Shown here in pieces: positions 1 to 8,030 of a stretch of DNA of 64,000 bases. The stretch lies in NCBI GenBank assembly GCA_947165485.1, contig CAMVAP010000004.1:1-64000 (forward strand). Direction: 5' to 3'. How positions within the stretch are numbered: position 1 is the stretch's first letter; each line of letters opens with the position of its first letter. The stretch is from an uncultured Prevotellaceae bacterium. GTDB taxonomy: Bacteria > Bacteroidota > Bacteroidia > Bacteroidales > Muribaculaceae. Under the pieces are notes generated by a model that saw nothing but the letters and a program-made list of their open reading frames with translations, was not told where the DNA came from and made no database searches. The position numbers were made by a program, and so were the translations under genes.

Positions 1-238
1 GTGAATGTGTAAAATCGGCCAAATTTGCCGTTGTAACCGCTTGATTTTCAGTACCCATTTTTGGCAATGTGTATTTTGACGTTTTGTTGTAGTATTTTGC
101 CCCATTTACAGGTGCCAAAAAATTACCGCACATCGTGCCCGTCACGGACGGATGCACGGCTTCATTAACTCCATGTGTCTTCATGGCCAGAACCCATTTG
201 GGGATCTGTAAATCATTCAAAATAATCTTGGATAGAAA

Positions 239-336
239 TGCTAACTCAAATTGGAAATAAATAACCATGACAAACCCCGCTATATAAATATAGCCGGCTT
301 ATTGTATGGTGTTGAGTTAAAACCTTTGAGTTAGCA
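239..336. repeat. 12-bp perfect inverted repeat enclosing a small hairpin
   Basis: TGCTAACTCAAA at 239-250 is matched by its exact reverse complement TTTGAGTTAGCA at 325-336. The 74 bp between them contain the hairpin GCTATATAAATATAGC. A GGGCGG/CCGCCC pair follows at 337-365. This could be a recombination site, a regulator site or an RNA stem; no gene is inside. Confidence 0.6.
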
Positions 337-701
337 GGGCGGTGTGTGTTATGATGAAGCCGCCCAAAAGACAGTGCAAAATTACTTTTTTTTTGAAACA
401 TGCAAGTTTGAACCGACAAGGAGTTATCAACATTTTTCCCAAGCGTCATGCGCCACTGCGTTCGGCCTCCCTCCGCGCGGATGAATGGGCAGCACAAGCC
501 GCAACGTCAGCCTGCGGCTGCCGGTTGCGCCTTGTCAAGTTCCCTCCCCATGACCTCAAACACCAGGGATGTCATTCGCTTCGCTCATCGATGGCGCTGC
601 CGCCGTGCCGCCATGCCCGGATCATTCCGTTACCGAGAGTGCCTCCGTCGGCTGTCTATCCGCATCGACACCCCGCACGCACGGCTCGTTTCGTCGCTCA
701 C

Positions 702-732
702 GCATCAGGTCTCGCTGCGCTCGATTTGATGC
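702..732. repeat. Hairpin with CTCGCTGCGCTCG in its loop
   Basis: GCATCA (702-707) pairs with TGATGC (727-732). The loop holds CTCGCTGCGCTCG at 711-723. The same 13-mer recurs at 758-770, and a one-base variant sits in the loop of the next hairpin at 859-896. Confidence 0.5.
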
Positions 733-858
733 ACGCTCCTCAATCAAGCCCAGCGTTCTCGCTGCGCTCGGGGGTATCGATGCTGACAGCCCCCAGGCAC
801 ACTCGTCCACTGCGTCCATCCTGCAACGGCGTCACAGGCTTCACGGGGACGAGCCCGT

Positions 859-896
859 GCCCTGGGCAAACCTCACTGCGCTCGGTCGCCCAGGGC
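859..896. repeat. 9-bp hairpin with CTCACTGCGCTCG in its loop
   Basis: GCCCTGGGC (859-867) and GCCCAGGGC (888-896) form a perfect 9-bp stem with a 20-nt loop. The loop carries CTCACTGCGCTCG, one base different from the motif in the 702-732 hairpin. The stem sequence is unrelated to that hairpin, so loop motif and stem-loop shape recur while the stem bases change. Confidence 0.55.
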
Positions 897-1010
897 GAAG
901 CCTGCGGCAGGGCCATCGATCCCGTGGTAAGGCCTTCGGCCATCGGTCATCAGGTCGGTCACCGCCCATTCCCCGCCACTCTGGTCGGCACGCCTCCGGC
1001 TCTCACTGCG

Positions 1011-1062
1011 TGGTGCAATTGCACCAATGGTGAAGTTCACCTTCGGATTGCACCATTGGTGA
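1011..1062. repeat. Palindrome and two near-identical dyad repeats, possible operator
   Basis: TGGTGCAATTGCACCA (1011-1026) is a perfect 16-bp palindrome. ATTGCACCAATGGTGA (1018-1033) and ATTGCACCATTGGTGA (1047-1062) are direct repeats 29 bp apart with one difference, each containing CACCAnTGGTG dyad symmetry. Spaced dyads like this are typical of repressor operators, but no regulator gene is visible nearby. Confidence 0.45.
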
Positions 1063-1069
1063 TAGCATG

Positions 1070-1099
1070 AAAAAAGCACTCCGTTTCGCAACGAAGTGC
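1070..1099 (-). terminator. Intrinsic terminator, minus strand
   Basis: The stem is GCACT/AGTGC, a C/A mismatch, then CGTT/AACG with a 4-nt loop. On the minus strand six T residues follow directly (plus A-run at 1070-1075). It implies minus-strand transcription from the right, where no gene is seen. Confidence 0.6.
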
Positions 1100-1151
1100 C
1101 TTCATGTAAAAAATATAGTATGAATAAAGTAATTTTGACAAAGTTGTTTTG
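1070..1151 (-). ncRNA. Candidate small RNA of about 80 nt
   Basis: On the minus strand a TAATTTTG -7 box (plus 1158-1165) has a TTTG about 18 bp upstream (plus 1184-1187) and is followed about 50 nt later by a hairpin and six T residues (1070-1099). No ORF fits between them. Promoter plus close terminator suggests a short independent transcript. The spacer is slightly shorter than the usual 19-21 bp, so this is only a candidate. Confidence 0.3.
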
Positions 1152-1932
1152 ATGCCACAAAATTAGCCAAAATCCATGATATACAAAACATTTCCTTCGG
1201 AAAAAATGCCCACCCCAGCCCCCGATGGCGATGGGCACTTCCGCTACGGCTGCGCCAGCTTGAATGACTGACCGGTCGGCTGGATAGTGCCTGGCCAGGC
1301 TCACTATCCGCGCCAAAACCCCACGCAGCCGGCTGCTTCGGTCATTTCCATTACGCCCTGTGCTTCGCTCCGTCATCGACAGTGCTTCAGGCGGTCTGCT
1401 GACGGCGTATGCGGTGGCGCATCCAGCTCGCTACACTGGTATCGGGTTCGTCCTTCGTCCTCAACCCGATCCTGACGTTCCGCAAGCACGATGCTCAATC
1501 AGAGATTGCACCGCAACGCCTGCATCCCGCCTGGCACTCACGCTGACTCCGCTCATCTGGTGCTGCATTCCATTCCCTGCGCACCCCGCTGCTCTCGCCT
1601 GCGGCTCGGAGGTTCGTCGCTGTGAGCCTTGGGCACACTCCAGCCTCTGTCGCCATTCTGCGCTCCCTTGACTTCGCTTCACCGCCCATCGCCATCGCCT
1701 AAACACAAAATTCCCGCAAAATCGAGATTTTGCCGCAATTTTGTTGAATAATCTTCTACACGAGTGTAGAACATAAAAGCAGTAGGCCAAAGTGTGCCGA
1801 CGAAACCGAAAGTGCCTTTCGGTTCATCGGTCACACATTGGCGATTTTACCGCCCATCGGCGGGCATCGCCCTGCATATTCCGCAAAATCAAAAAGCGGT
1901 TTTCGTTTTGCGCTCTGTAGGGCGGTCGGGGG

Positions 1933-1994
1933 GTCCTCTCGGACAGGGGCGGGGCTCTGCCCCGTAACCCCGCAAATGGCTGATTTTCAGCCAT
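1933..1994. repeat. Three tandem hairpins before the tail gene
   Basis: GTCC-tctc-GGAC (1933-1944), GGGGC-tct-GCCCC (1951-1963) and ATGGCTGA-ttt-TCAGCCAT (1976-1994) follow one another closely. No strong T-run follows on either strand, so they look more like RNA structure than simple terminators. Confidence 0.5.
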
Positions 1995-2266
1995 TATTCA
2001 GTTTCAAAATAGGAATTTTTCAACAATTTTACAAAACCCATCCGAAATCTTTTCTGATAACCTGCTGATATAGGTATTTTTACGGCCTCCAATTTTTTGC
2101 ACTTTTCTGCTGCATAATGCACCACGAGACAGTATGTCTAATTTTATTGACACATGGCCGAAAATCGCCGTGCAAATCCGCCGCCGACAGCCGACCGATT
2201 TGCACCGTGAAATGTCTTTTACTATCCCAGGCGACAGAGGTAATTTTGAACCAAAAATACGATACT

Positions 2267-5200
2267 ATGAGCGACATCAACACCACAGCAACGGTCAACC
2301 TATCAGTCAACGGCGTGCAGGCCCAGCAGGTCCTGCAACAGCTCAAGCAGCGGGCGATGGAACTGGAGAACGCCATCGCCAAGGCCGCCGCCAGCGGCAA
2401 CAAGATCGAACTCCGCAAGCTGAGAAGGGAACTGGCCGACACCAAGCGGCAGATCCGTGAAATCGAGTCCTCGACCCAGCAGGTCGAGGCCGTGATGCGC
2501 CGCCTGGACAAGGCGACACCCAAGGAACTGAACAAGACCCTGCAGACCCTCAACCGACAGCTGGACTACATGGAGCGCGGCAGCGCGGCCTGGAACTCGC
2601 ACGTGGCCAAGATCCAGGCCGTGAAGGCCGAACTCTCCAAGGTCAACGCCGAGCTCAGGACCCAGGAGAGTTTCTGGCAGCGCTTCAACCGCACCGTCAA
2701 CGACTGGCAGACGACCCTGATGGGCGCGGCAGCAGCCATGACGGGACTGGTGATGGCGGGCAAGGCCGCCGTGCAGGTCTATGCCGAGATAGACGCCGAG
2801 ATGGCCAGTGTCCGCAAGTTCACGGGAATGACCGCCGAGGAGGTGGAACACCTCAACGAGCAGTTCAAGAAGATCGACACCAGGACAAGCCGTGAGGATC
2901 TCAACAAGCTCGCCCAAGAGGCGGGCCGACTGGGCCTCTCGTCCGAGAAGGACGTGCTGGGCTTCGTCAAGGCCGCCAACCAGATCAACGTCGCCCTCGA
3001 TGACCTGGGCGAGGGCGCAACGCTGACCCTCTCCAAGCTCACGGACATCTTCGGCGACAAGCAGCGCCTGGGCGTGGAGCAGTCGCTGCTCGCCGTGGGC
3101 TCCGTCATCAACGAGCTGTCGCAGAACTGCACCGCCGCCGCGCCCTACCTGGCCAACTTCGCCAAGCGCATGGCCGGTGTGGGCGCACAGGCCCGCATGA
3201 CCATCCCCGAGATCATGGGCTTCGCCGCCGTGCTCGACAGCCAGGGCCAGGCCGCTGAGATGTCGGCAACGGCAGTCTCGAAGCTGATCATGGACATGTT
3301 CAAGCAGCAGGACAAGGTGATCAAGGCCACGGGCATCAACGCCAAGAAGTTCAAGGAGGCCCTGACACGCTCCACCAACGAGGGCCTGCTCATGCTGCTC
3401 GAACGACTGAAGGAACTGGGCAACATCGACGTGCTGGCACCCGTGTTCAAGGACATGGGCGAGAACGGTGCCCGTGCCGCGCAGGTGATTTCTGCCCTGG
3501 CGGGCAACCTGGACACGCTGAAGTGGCAGCAGAAGGAGGCCGCCAAGGCCTTCGAGGAGGCCACCTCGGTCACCAAGGAGTACGAGGTGCAGAACACCAC
3601 CGTACAGGCCCAGCTGGACAAGGCCCGCAAGGGCTTCACCGAGATGGCGGCGACGCTCGGCCAGAAGCTCATGCCCGTGATGCGCTACTTCATCAGCAGC
3701 ACATCGGCCATGATGCGGGGCATGTCCATCGCCGTGGATTTCGTCATCAAGTACAAGGGGGCCCTGATCACGCTCGCCGCCACATGGGCTGCCTACACGG
3801 TGGCCGCCAACGCCAGCAACATCGCCCTGAAGATACACTACGGATGGCTCGTGCTGGTGGAGAAGGCCCAGGCCATCGGCAAGGTCGCCACGCTGGCCTG
3901 CTCAGCGGCCTATAACCGTCTGACGGGCAACATCACACGTGCCGACGCCGCCCAGAAGATGCTCAACACGACGATGAAGATGAACCCCTGGGGCCTGGCG
4001 GCAGCGGCCATCGCCGCCGTCATCGTCGGCCTGGTGGCCTTCGCCAAGCGGACGAAGGAAGCCACGAAGGCCGAGAAGGAGATGGCCGACATGGACCGCG
4101 AACTGGCCAAGGCCCGGGAAGACCACATGCAGAAGCTCGATGCCGAGAAAGGCAAAATCGAGCGCCTGGTGGCCATCGCCAAGGACGAGACCGTCTCCAA
4201 GCAGAAGCGCAAGGAGGCCATCGATGCCCTCAACGCGCAGATCCCGAACTACTGCGCCAGCCTGGACGCTGAGACGGGCAAGTACCGGGAGAACAAGCAG
4301 GCACTCGACGACTACCTGCTCTCCCTGGAGAAGAAGATACGCCTTGAGGCCAACCGTGAGGAATACGAGCGCCTGATCCGTGAGGACGAGAAACTCAAGC
4401 GTGAGATCCACGACCAGGAGCAGGCCGAGAAGGAGTCCTTCGACCGCAAGACCAAGGGCTCCCGCCAGCAGCGCGAGGCCCTGGCCCACGCCTACGGCTA
4501 CTCGACGAACCCGCAGGGCGAGCTGACCCAGCTGCCCGGCATCGCCTACGACAAGAAGGCCAAGCGCAAACTGATCAAGCAGCGCATCGACAAACTCATG
4601 GAATACTCCAAGGAAGAGGATCTCGTCATCATCGACGAAGCCGAGACCGAAGGCCCCGGCTCTGGAGTACCGACACCCACCACGACCACCGATAAAAAGA
4701 CCGGCACGGGCAAGACCAAGACCGAGGACAAGTTCAAGGCCGAAAAGGAGTGGAAGGAACAACAGGAAGCCATCAACCGCATCGCCTACGCCACAGGCGA
4801 GAAGAACTACGAGGCCTACACCACACGGATGCTGGAGATCGCCACCGAATACGAGGCCAAGAGATTAAAGCACACCGACCTCACGACAACGGAGCGCCTG
4901 ACCATCGAGGCACAGCATCTGGAGGCGCAGCGCAAGCAGACCGAGCAGGCCAACAAGTTCACCATCGAGGAAGAGCAGGAGTCCTACCGGGACATCAAGG
5001 CCCTGATGCAGCAACGCTACATCGACGGAAAGATCACCATGGAGCAGTACAACGCCAACATGGAACTCATCGACATGCAGCATCTGCAGACGATAGAGAA
5101 GATCTACGAGAAGCAGGCGCAGGCCCCGATCAAGGCATGGGAGGAGGCGAAACGCCAGGCCGAAGAAAAGGGTGAAACCTTCGATATGCCCAAGCCCGCA

Positions 5201-6415
5201 GTCGACGAAAAGGCATGGCAGGACTACCTCAAGGCCCACGACACCTACCTGACCGCCCTGGTCAAGGACCAGCAGAAGCGGCAGAAGGAGTACGAGGCAC
5301 AGCAGAAGAAGCACCAGGCCGAGTTGCAGAAACTCAAGGACGAGTACTTCGGCAACAATGCAGCCGAAAACCTCGCCTTGTACAACGAGGCGTCGGCCAA
5401 CCTCGATGCCGTCTATCAGGCGGAACTGAAAGCCGTAGGCGACAACGCCAAGGAGAAACTCCGCATCGAGGAGGCCTACGAGAAGGCGAAACTCGCCCTG
5501 AAGAGGAAGTACAACCAGCTCGGGGCGGACGATGACCGCAACGCCCTGCAGAAGATGAACGACGACCTGGCCGACTGGCTCAACGGCGACGGCGGCCAGG
5601 CCCTGACCAAGAGCGTCGATGCGCTCACGCAGGGCATGGCCTCCATCTTCTCGCAGATCTCAAGCCTCGTACAATCCGAGATGGAACTGGAGACAGCCGC
5701 CATCGAGAAACGCTACGAGCGCGAGATCTCGATGGCCGAGGGCAACAAGTTCAAGACGAAACGCCTTGAACAGCAGAAGCAGAAGGAGGTGGCCCAGGTC
5801 AAGAACGAGGCGAATAGGAAACTGTTCGCCATGCAGGTCATCCAGGCCGTGGCCCAGACGGCGACCGCCGCCCTGAACGCCTACTCCAGTGCTGCCGCCA
5901 TCCCTGTCGTGGGCTACATCATCGCCCCTATAGCCGCTGCCATGGCAGTGGCCGCAGGTGCCATGCAGGTGGCCGCGATAAAAAAGCAGCAGCAGGCGAG
6001 CCAGGCCCAGGGCTACGGCGAGGGCGGCTTCACCCGCAAGGGCCGTGCCGACGAGGTGGCTGGCGTGGTCCATGCCGGGGAATGGGTGGCGAGTCAGAAA
6101 CTGGTCGCTTCACCCGTTGCCCGTCCTCTGATCGAGGCCCTGGACTACGCGCAGCGCACCAACACGATCGGCTCTCTGAAGGGAGCCGACGTGTCCAGGT
6201 CAATCACCGCGCCGATGGCTTTGGCACAGAGCCAGCCGCAGGTGATAGTCCAGGAGAGCAAAGACTTGAGAGAGACTATCGCCCGTCTCAACGAGCGATT
6301 GGACGAGCCCTTCGTCACCGTCAACACCGTGACCGGCGACAAGGGCATAAAGCAGGCGCAGGACGAGTACCAGCGCCTCATGAATAATAAATCACCGAAA
6401 AATAAAAGAAAATAG
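2267..6415 (+). CDS. Phage tail tape measure protein, TP901-like
   Basis: This 1382-residue protein sets tail length and acts inside the tail tube. Residues 1-140 are helical and coiled-coil-like. About 150-480 match the TP901-type tape measure core (MTAEEVEHLNEQ, then GLSSEKDVLGFVKAANQI). Hydrophobic segments follow near 505-590, then long Glu/Lys/Gln-rich coiled coils. The C-terminus has an Ala-rich helix and a Gly-rich GYGEGGFTRKG region common in this family. The ORF opens at 2117, but MSDINTTATVNL at 2267 is the likelier start because the 50 codons before it look non-coding. A TAATTTTG box at 2241-2248 precedes it. GC is clearly higher than in the chromosomal genes to the right. The family call is firm. 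Confidence 0.9.
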   Translation: MSDINTTATVNLSVNGVQAQQVLQQLKQRAMELENAIAKAAASGNKIELRKLRRELADTKRQIREIESSTQQVEAVMRRLDKATPKELNKTLQTLNRQLDYMERGSAAWNSHVAKIQAVKAELSKVNAELRTQESFWQRFNRTVNDWQTTLMGAAAAMTGLVMAGKAAVQVYAEIDAEMASVRKFTGMTAEEVEHLNEQFKKIDTRTSREDLNKLAQEAGRLGLSSEKDVLGFVKAANQINVALDDLGEGATLTLSKLTDIFGDKQRLGVEQSLLAVGSVINELSQNCTAAAPYLANFAKRMAGVGAQARMTIPEIMGFAAVLDSQGQAAEMSATAVSKLIMDMFKQQDKVIKATGINAKKFKEALTRSTNEGLLMLLERLKELGNIDVLAPVFKDMGENGARAAQVISALAGNLDTLKWQQKEAAKAFEEATSVTKEYEVQNTTVQAQLDKARKGFTEMAATLGQKLMPVMRYFISSTSAMMRGMSIAVDFVIKYKGALITLAATWAAYTVAANASNIALKIHYGWLVLVEKAQAIGKVATLACSAAYNRLTGNITRADAAQKMLNTTMKMNPWGLAAAAIAAVIVGLVAFAKRTKEATKAEKEMADMDRELAKAREDHMQKLDAEKGKIERLVAIAKDETVSKQKRKEAIDALNAQIPNYCASLDAETGKYRENKQALDDYLLSLEKKIRLEANREEYERLIREDEKLKREIHDQEQAEKESFDRKTKGSRQQREALAHAYGYSTNPQGELTQLPGIAYDKKAKRKLIKQRIDKLMEYSKEEDLVIIDEAETEGPGSGVPTPTTTTDKKTGTGKTKTEDKFKAEKEWKEQQEAINRIAYATGEKNYEAYTTRMLEIATEYEAKRLKHTDLTTTERLTIEAQHLEAQRKQTEQANKFTIEEEQESYRDIKALMQQRYIDGKITMEQYNANMELIDMQHLQTIEKIYEKQAQAPIKAWEEAKRQAEEKGETFDMPKPAVDEKAWQDYLKAHDTYLTALVKDQQKRQKEYEAQQKKHQAELQKLKDEYFGNNAAENLALYNEASANLDAVYQAELKAVGDNAKEKLRIEEAYEKAKLALKRKYNQLGADDDRNALQKMNDDLADWLNGDGGQALTKSVDALTQGMASIFSQISSLVQSEMELETAAIEKRYEREISMAEGNKFKTKRLEQQKQKEVAQVKNEANRKLFAMQVIQAVAQTATAALNAYSSAAAIPVVGYIIAPIAAAMAVAAGAMQVAAIKKQQQASQAQGYGEGGFTRKGRADEVAGVVHAGEWVASQKLVASPVARPLIEALDYAQRTNTIGSLKGADVSRSITAPMALAQSQPQVIVQESKDLRETIARLNERLDEPFVTVNTVTGDKGIKQAQDEYQRLMNNKSPKNKRK

Positions 6416-6426
6416 AAAAAAATAAC

Positions 6427-6434
6427 TATCTTTG
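6427..6434 (+). promoter_or_regulatory. -7 promoter box for the cargo gene
   Basis: TATCTTTG fits the Bacteroidetes -7 consensus TAnnTTTG and lies 46 bp before the start of the 493-aa gene, just after the tape measure stop. No clear -33 TTTG is visible. Confidence 0.5.
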
Positions 6435-6479
6435 CTGCAATTAATCTAATAGTTAGTTTTGTTCAATTGAATCAAGACA

Positions 6480-7961
6480 ATGAAGAAAATTACAATTTGT
6501 TTATGTATAGTATTCTGTTTCATATTGCTGTTTTCCTTTAAGGCTAACGCTCAACATGTGAGAGGTGATGTCAACCTAGACGGTCAGGTGAATATTTCTG
6601 ACGTAACAACTCTGATTGATTATCTATTGAGAGGAAAATGGGGAGATGAACCAGTGACTCCTGGAGGAACAGAATATGTTAATCTTGGTTTGCCAAGTGG
6701 CACGCTATGGGCGACAGTGAATATTGGAGCAAGCAGTCCCGAAGAGTATGGCTCTTACTTCGCCTGGGGTGAAACCTCTGCCAAAGATACCTATGATTTG
6801 AACAACTATAAATGGAGCAATAGCAGGAACAAGATGACAAAATACTGTACGTCCAGCAGCTACGGCACGGTTGATGACTTGACGGAACTTGATCCAGAAG
6901 ACGATGCCGCTTATGTGAACTGGGGGGGAGAGTGGCACATGCCAACCTTGGAACAGATGGAAGAACTAGTTGAAGAGTGCTATTGGGAAAGAACTACTTT
7001 AAATGGTGTTGAAGGCACTTTGGTGATTGGTTCGAAGGGGGCATCATTATTCTTGCCTGCTGCGGGCTATCAATTTGGCGGCTCCCTTGCTGAAGTGGGT
7101 ACGGGTGGCACCTATTGGTCACGTTCGCTATATACTAGTCGATCTGATTGTGCCCACTATATGTATTTCAATTCAAGTGGTGAGTACTGGGATTACAATG
7201 TTTTCCGCTATATAGGGCTTCCCGTCCGAGCTGTTCATGACTCTTATGAGGAACCGGATGGAGATACCGACAAAGATGGTCACGTAAACATCTCTGATGT
7301 AACGATGTTAATTGATTACTTGTTGAGTGGCAGATGGAGCGATGAGCCAGTAGAGGTAGAATTAGAACCAGAGTATGTTGACTTGGGTCTCCCAAGCGGC
7401 ACATTATGGGCAAAATGGAATATCGGTGCAACGAACTTAAATAGACACGGCTCATTCTTTGCTTGGGGCGAGACCTCTCCATCCGAACGCTATGACTGGT
7501 ACTACTATAAATGGTGCAAAGGTAGCAATAACACACTGACTAAGTACTGTACCAATAGTGAATACGGCTACAATGGCTTTATCGATGGCAAAACAGAATT
7601 GGATCCCGAGGATGATGCAGCTTATGTGAACTGGGGACCATCTTGGCGCATTCCATCATTATCTCAATGGCAAGAGTTGTATGATAGATGTACTTGGGAA
7701 TGGACGGGTAGCAGTCAGAAGGTCACAGGGCCCAACGGTAATACTATATATTTGCCTGCGTCTGGATACTTTCAAGACTTCTGTTTAGGTAATGGAGAAA
7801 TAGGCTGTTATTGGACGAGTTCGCTCTACTACGCATATAACGACGCTTGCTATTTTGCTTATTACTGGAGCTTTGTAAAGGGAGACATTAACCCGAACGG
7901 AAACAGATTTCCCCGCTGTGCTGGGCTAAAAATCCGTGCTGTTCGTGCCTCTCAGAATTAG
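6480..7961 (+). CDS. Secreted protein: two dockerin-like repeats and two FISUMP-like domains, prophage cargo
   Basis: The 493-residue product opens with a signal peptide (cleavage probably after ANA, residue 24). It then has two copies of one unit: a dockerin-type calcium loop (DVNLDGQVNISDVT near 29, DTDKDGHVNISDVT near 261) followed by about 190 residues resembling Fibrobacter succinogenes major paralogous (FISUMP) domains, each starting YV(N/D)LGLPSGTLWA and containing SYFAWGE or SFFAWGE. It is probably exported; its function is unknown. It sits between two phage tail genes, is much more AT-rich than both, and has its own promoter box and a downstream hairpin, which is the pattern of a phage 'moron'. 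The dockerin consensus matches the chromosomal nuclease at 13500, so a Bacteroidales host origin is likely. Confidence 0.8.
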   Translation: MKKITICLCIVFCFILLFSFKANAQHVRGDVNLDGQVNISDVTTLIDYLLRGKWGDEPVTPGGTEYVNLGLPSGTLWATVNIGASSPEEYGSYFAWGETSAKDTYDLNNYKWSNSRNKMTKYCTSSSYGTVDDLTELDPEDDAAYVNWGGEWHMPTLEQMEELVEECYWERTTLNGVEGTLVIGSKGASLFLPAAGYQFGGSLAEVGTGGTYWSRSLYTSRSDCAHYMYFNSSGEYWDYNVFRYIGLPVRAVHDSYEEPDGDTDKDGHVNISDVTMLIDYLLSGRWSDEPVEVELEPEYVDLGLPSGTLWAKWNIGATNLNRHGSFFAWGETSPSERYDWYYYKWCKGSNNTLTKYCTNSEYGYNGFIDGKTELDPEDDAAYVNWGPSWRIPSLSQWQELYDRCTWEWTGSSQKVTGPNGNTIYLPASGYFQDFCLGNGEIGCYWTSSLYYAYNDACYFAYYWSFVKGDINPNGNRFPRCAGLKIRAVRASQN

Positions 7962-7987
7962 AGTTTCAACGTCTTTTCACAGCATAC

Positions 7988-8024
7988 GCGGTTGATTTAC
8001 CTTTGCATTAAGTAAATCAACCGC
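7988..8024 (+). terminator. 13-bp stem hairpin overlapping a -7 box
   Basis: GCGGTTGATTTAC (7988-8000) and GTAAATCAACCGC (8012-8024) form a perfect stem with an 11-nt loop, followed by TATTTT and the next ATG. It can terminate the cargo gene. TACCTTTG (7998-8005), a good -7 box for the next gene, lies across the stem and loop, so the dyad might also act as an operator. Confidence 0.6.
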
Positions 8025-8030
8025 TATTTT

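Larger units (their letters stand above)
1..2266. other. Non-coding structured tract upstream of prophage tail genes
   Basis: No convincing gene is visible here. The longest ORFs (242 aa plus strand, 167 aa minus strand) overlap one another, are rich in Arg, Ser, Pro and His, and resemble no family I know. The first 440 bases are AT-richer; about 440-1700 is GC-rich and carries a recurring CTCGCTGCGCTCG-like motif; the rest holds hairpins and a minus-strand terminator. A gene-free stretch of over 2 kb directly before a tape measure gene is unusual for a phage. It could be a structured RNA locus, a decayed region or an element boundary. Confidence 0.6.

Noticed and set aside
711-890. CTCGCTGCGCTCGGTCG resembles the sequence beside ColE1-type plasmid origins
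   Set aside because: The match is short, occurs in a degenerate repeat family, and no RNA I/RNA II structure is present. ColE1 origins are not expected in Bacteroidales.
342-1376. Overlapping ORFs of 242, 154 and 167 aa as phage genes
   Set aside because: They overlap on both strands, have skewed Arg/Ser/His composition and no family resemblance; the GC-rich tract leaves many frames open by chance.
2303-3838. 511-aa minus-strand ORF opposite the tape measure gene
   Set aside because: It is a shadow of the GC-rich tape measure coding sequence, Leu/His/Gly-rich with no recognisable domain.
6480-7961. Cargo gene as a tail-fibre or receptor-binding protein
   Set aside because: It has a signal peptide, its own promoter and very different base composition, which do not suit a virion structural gene.
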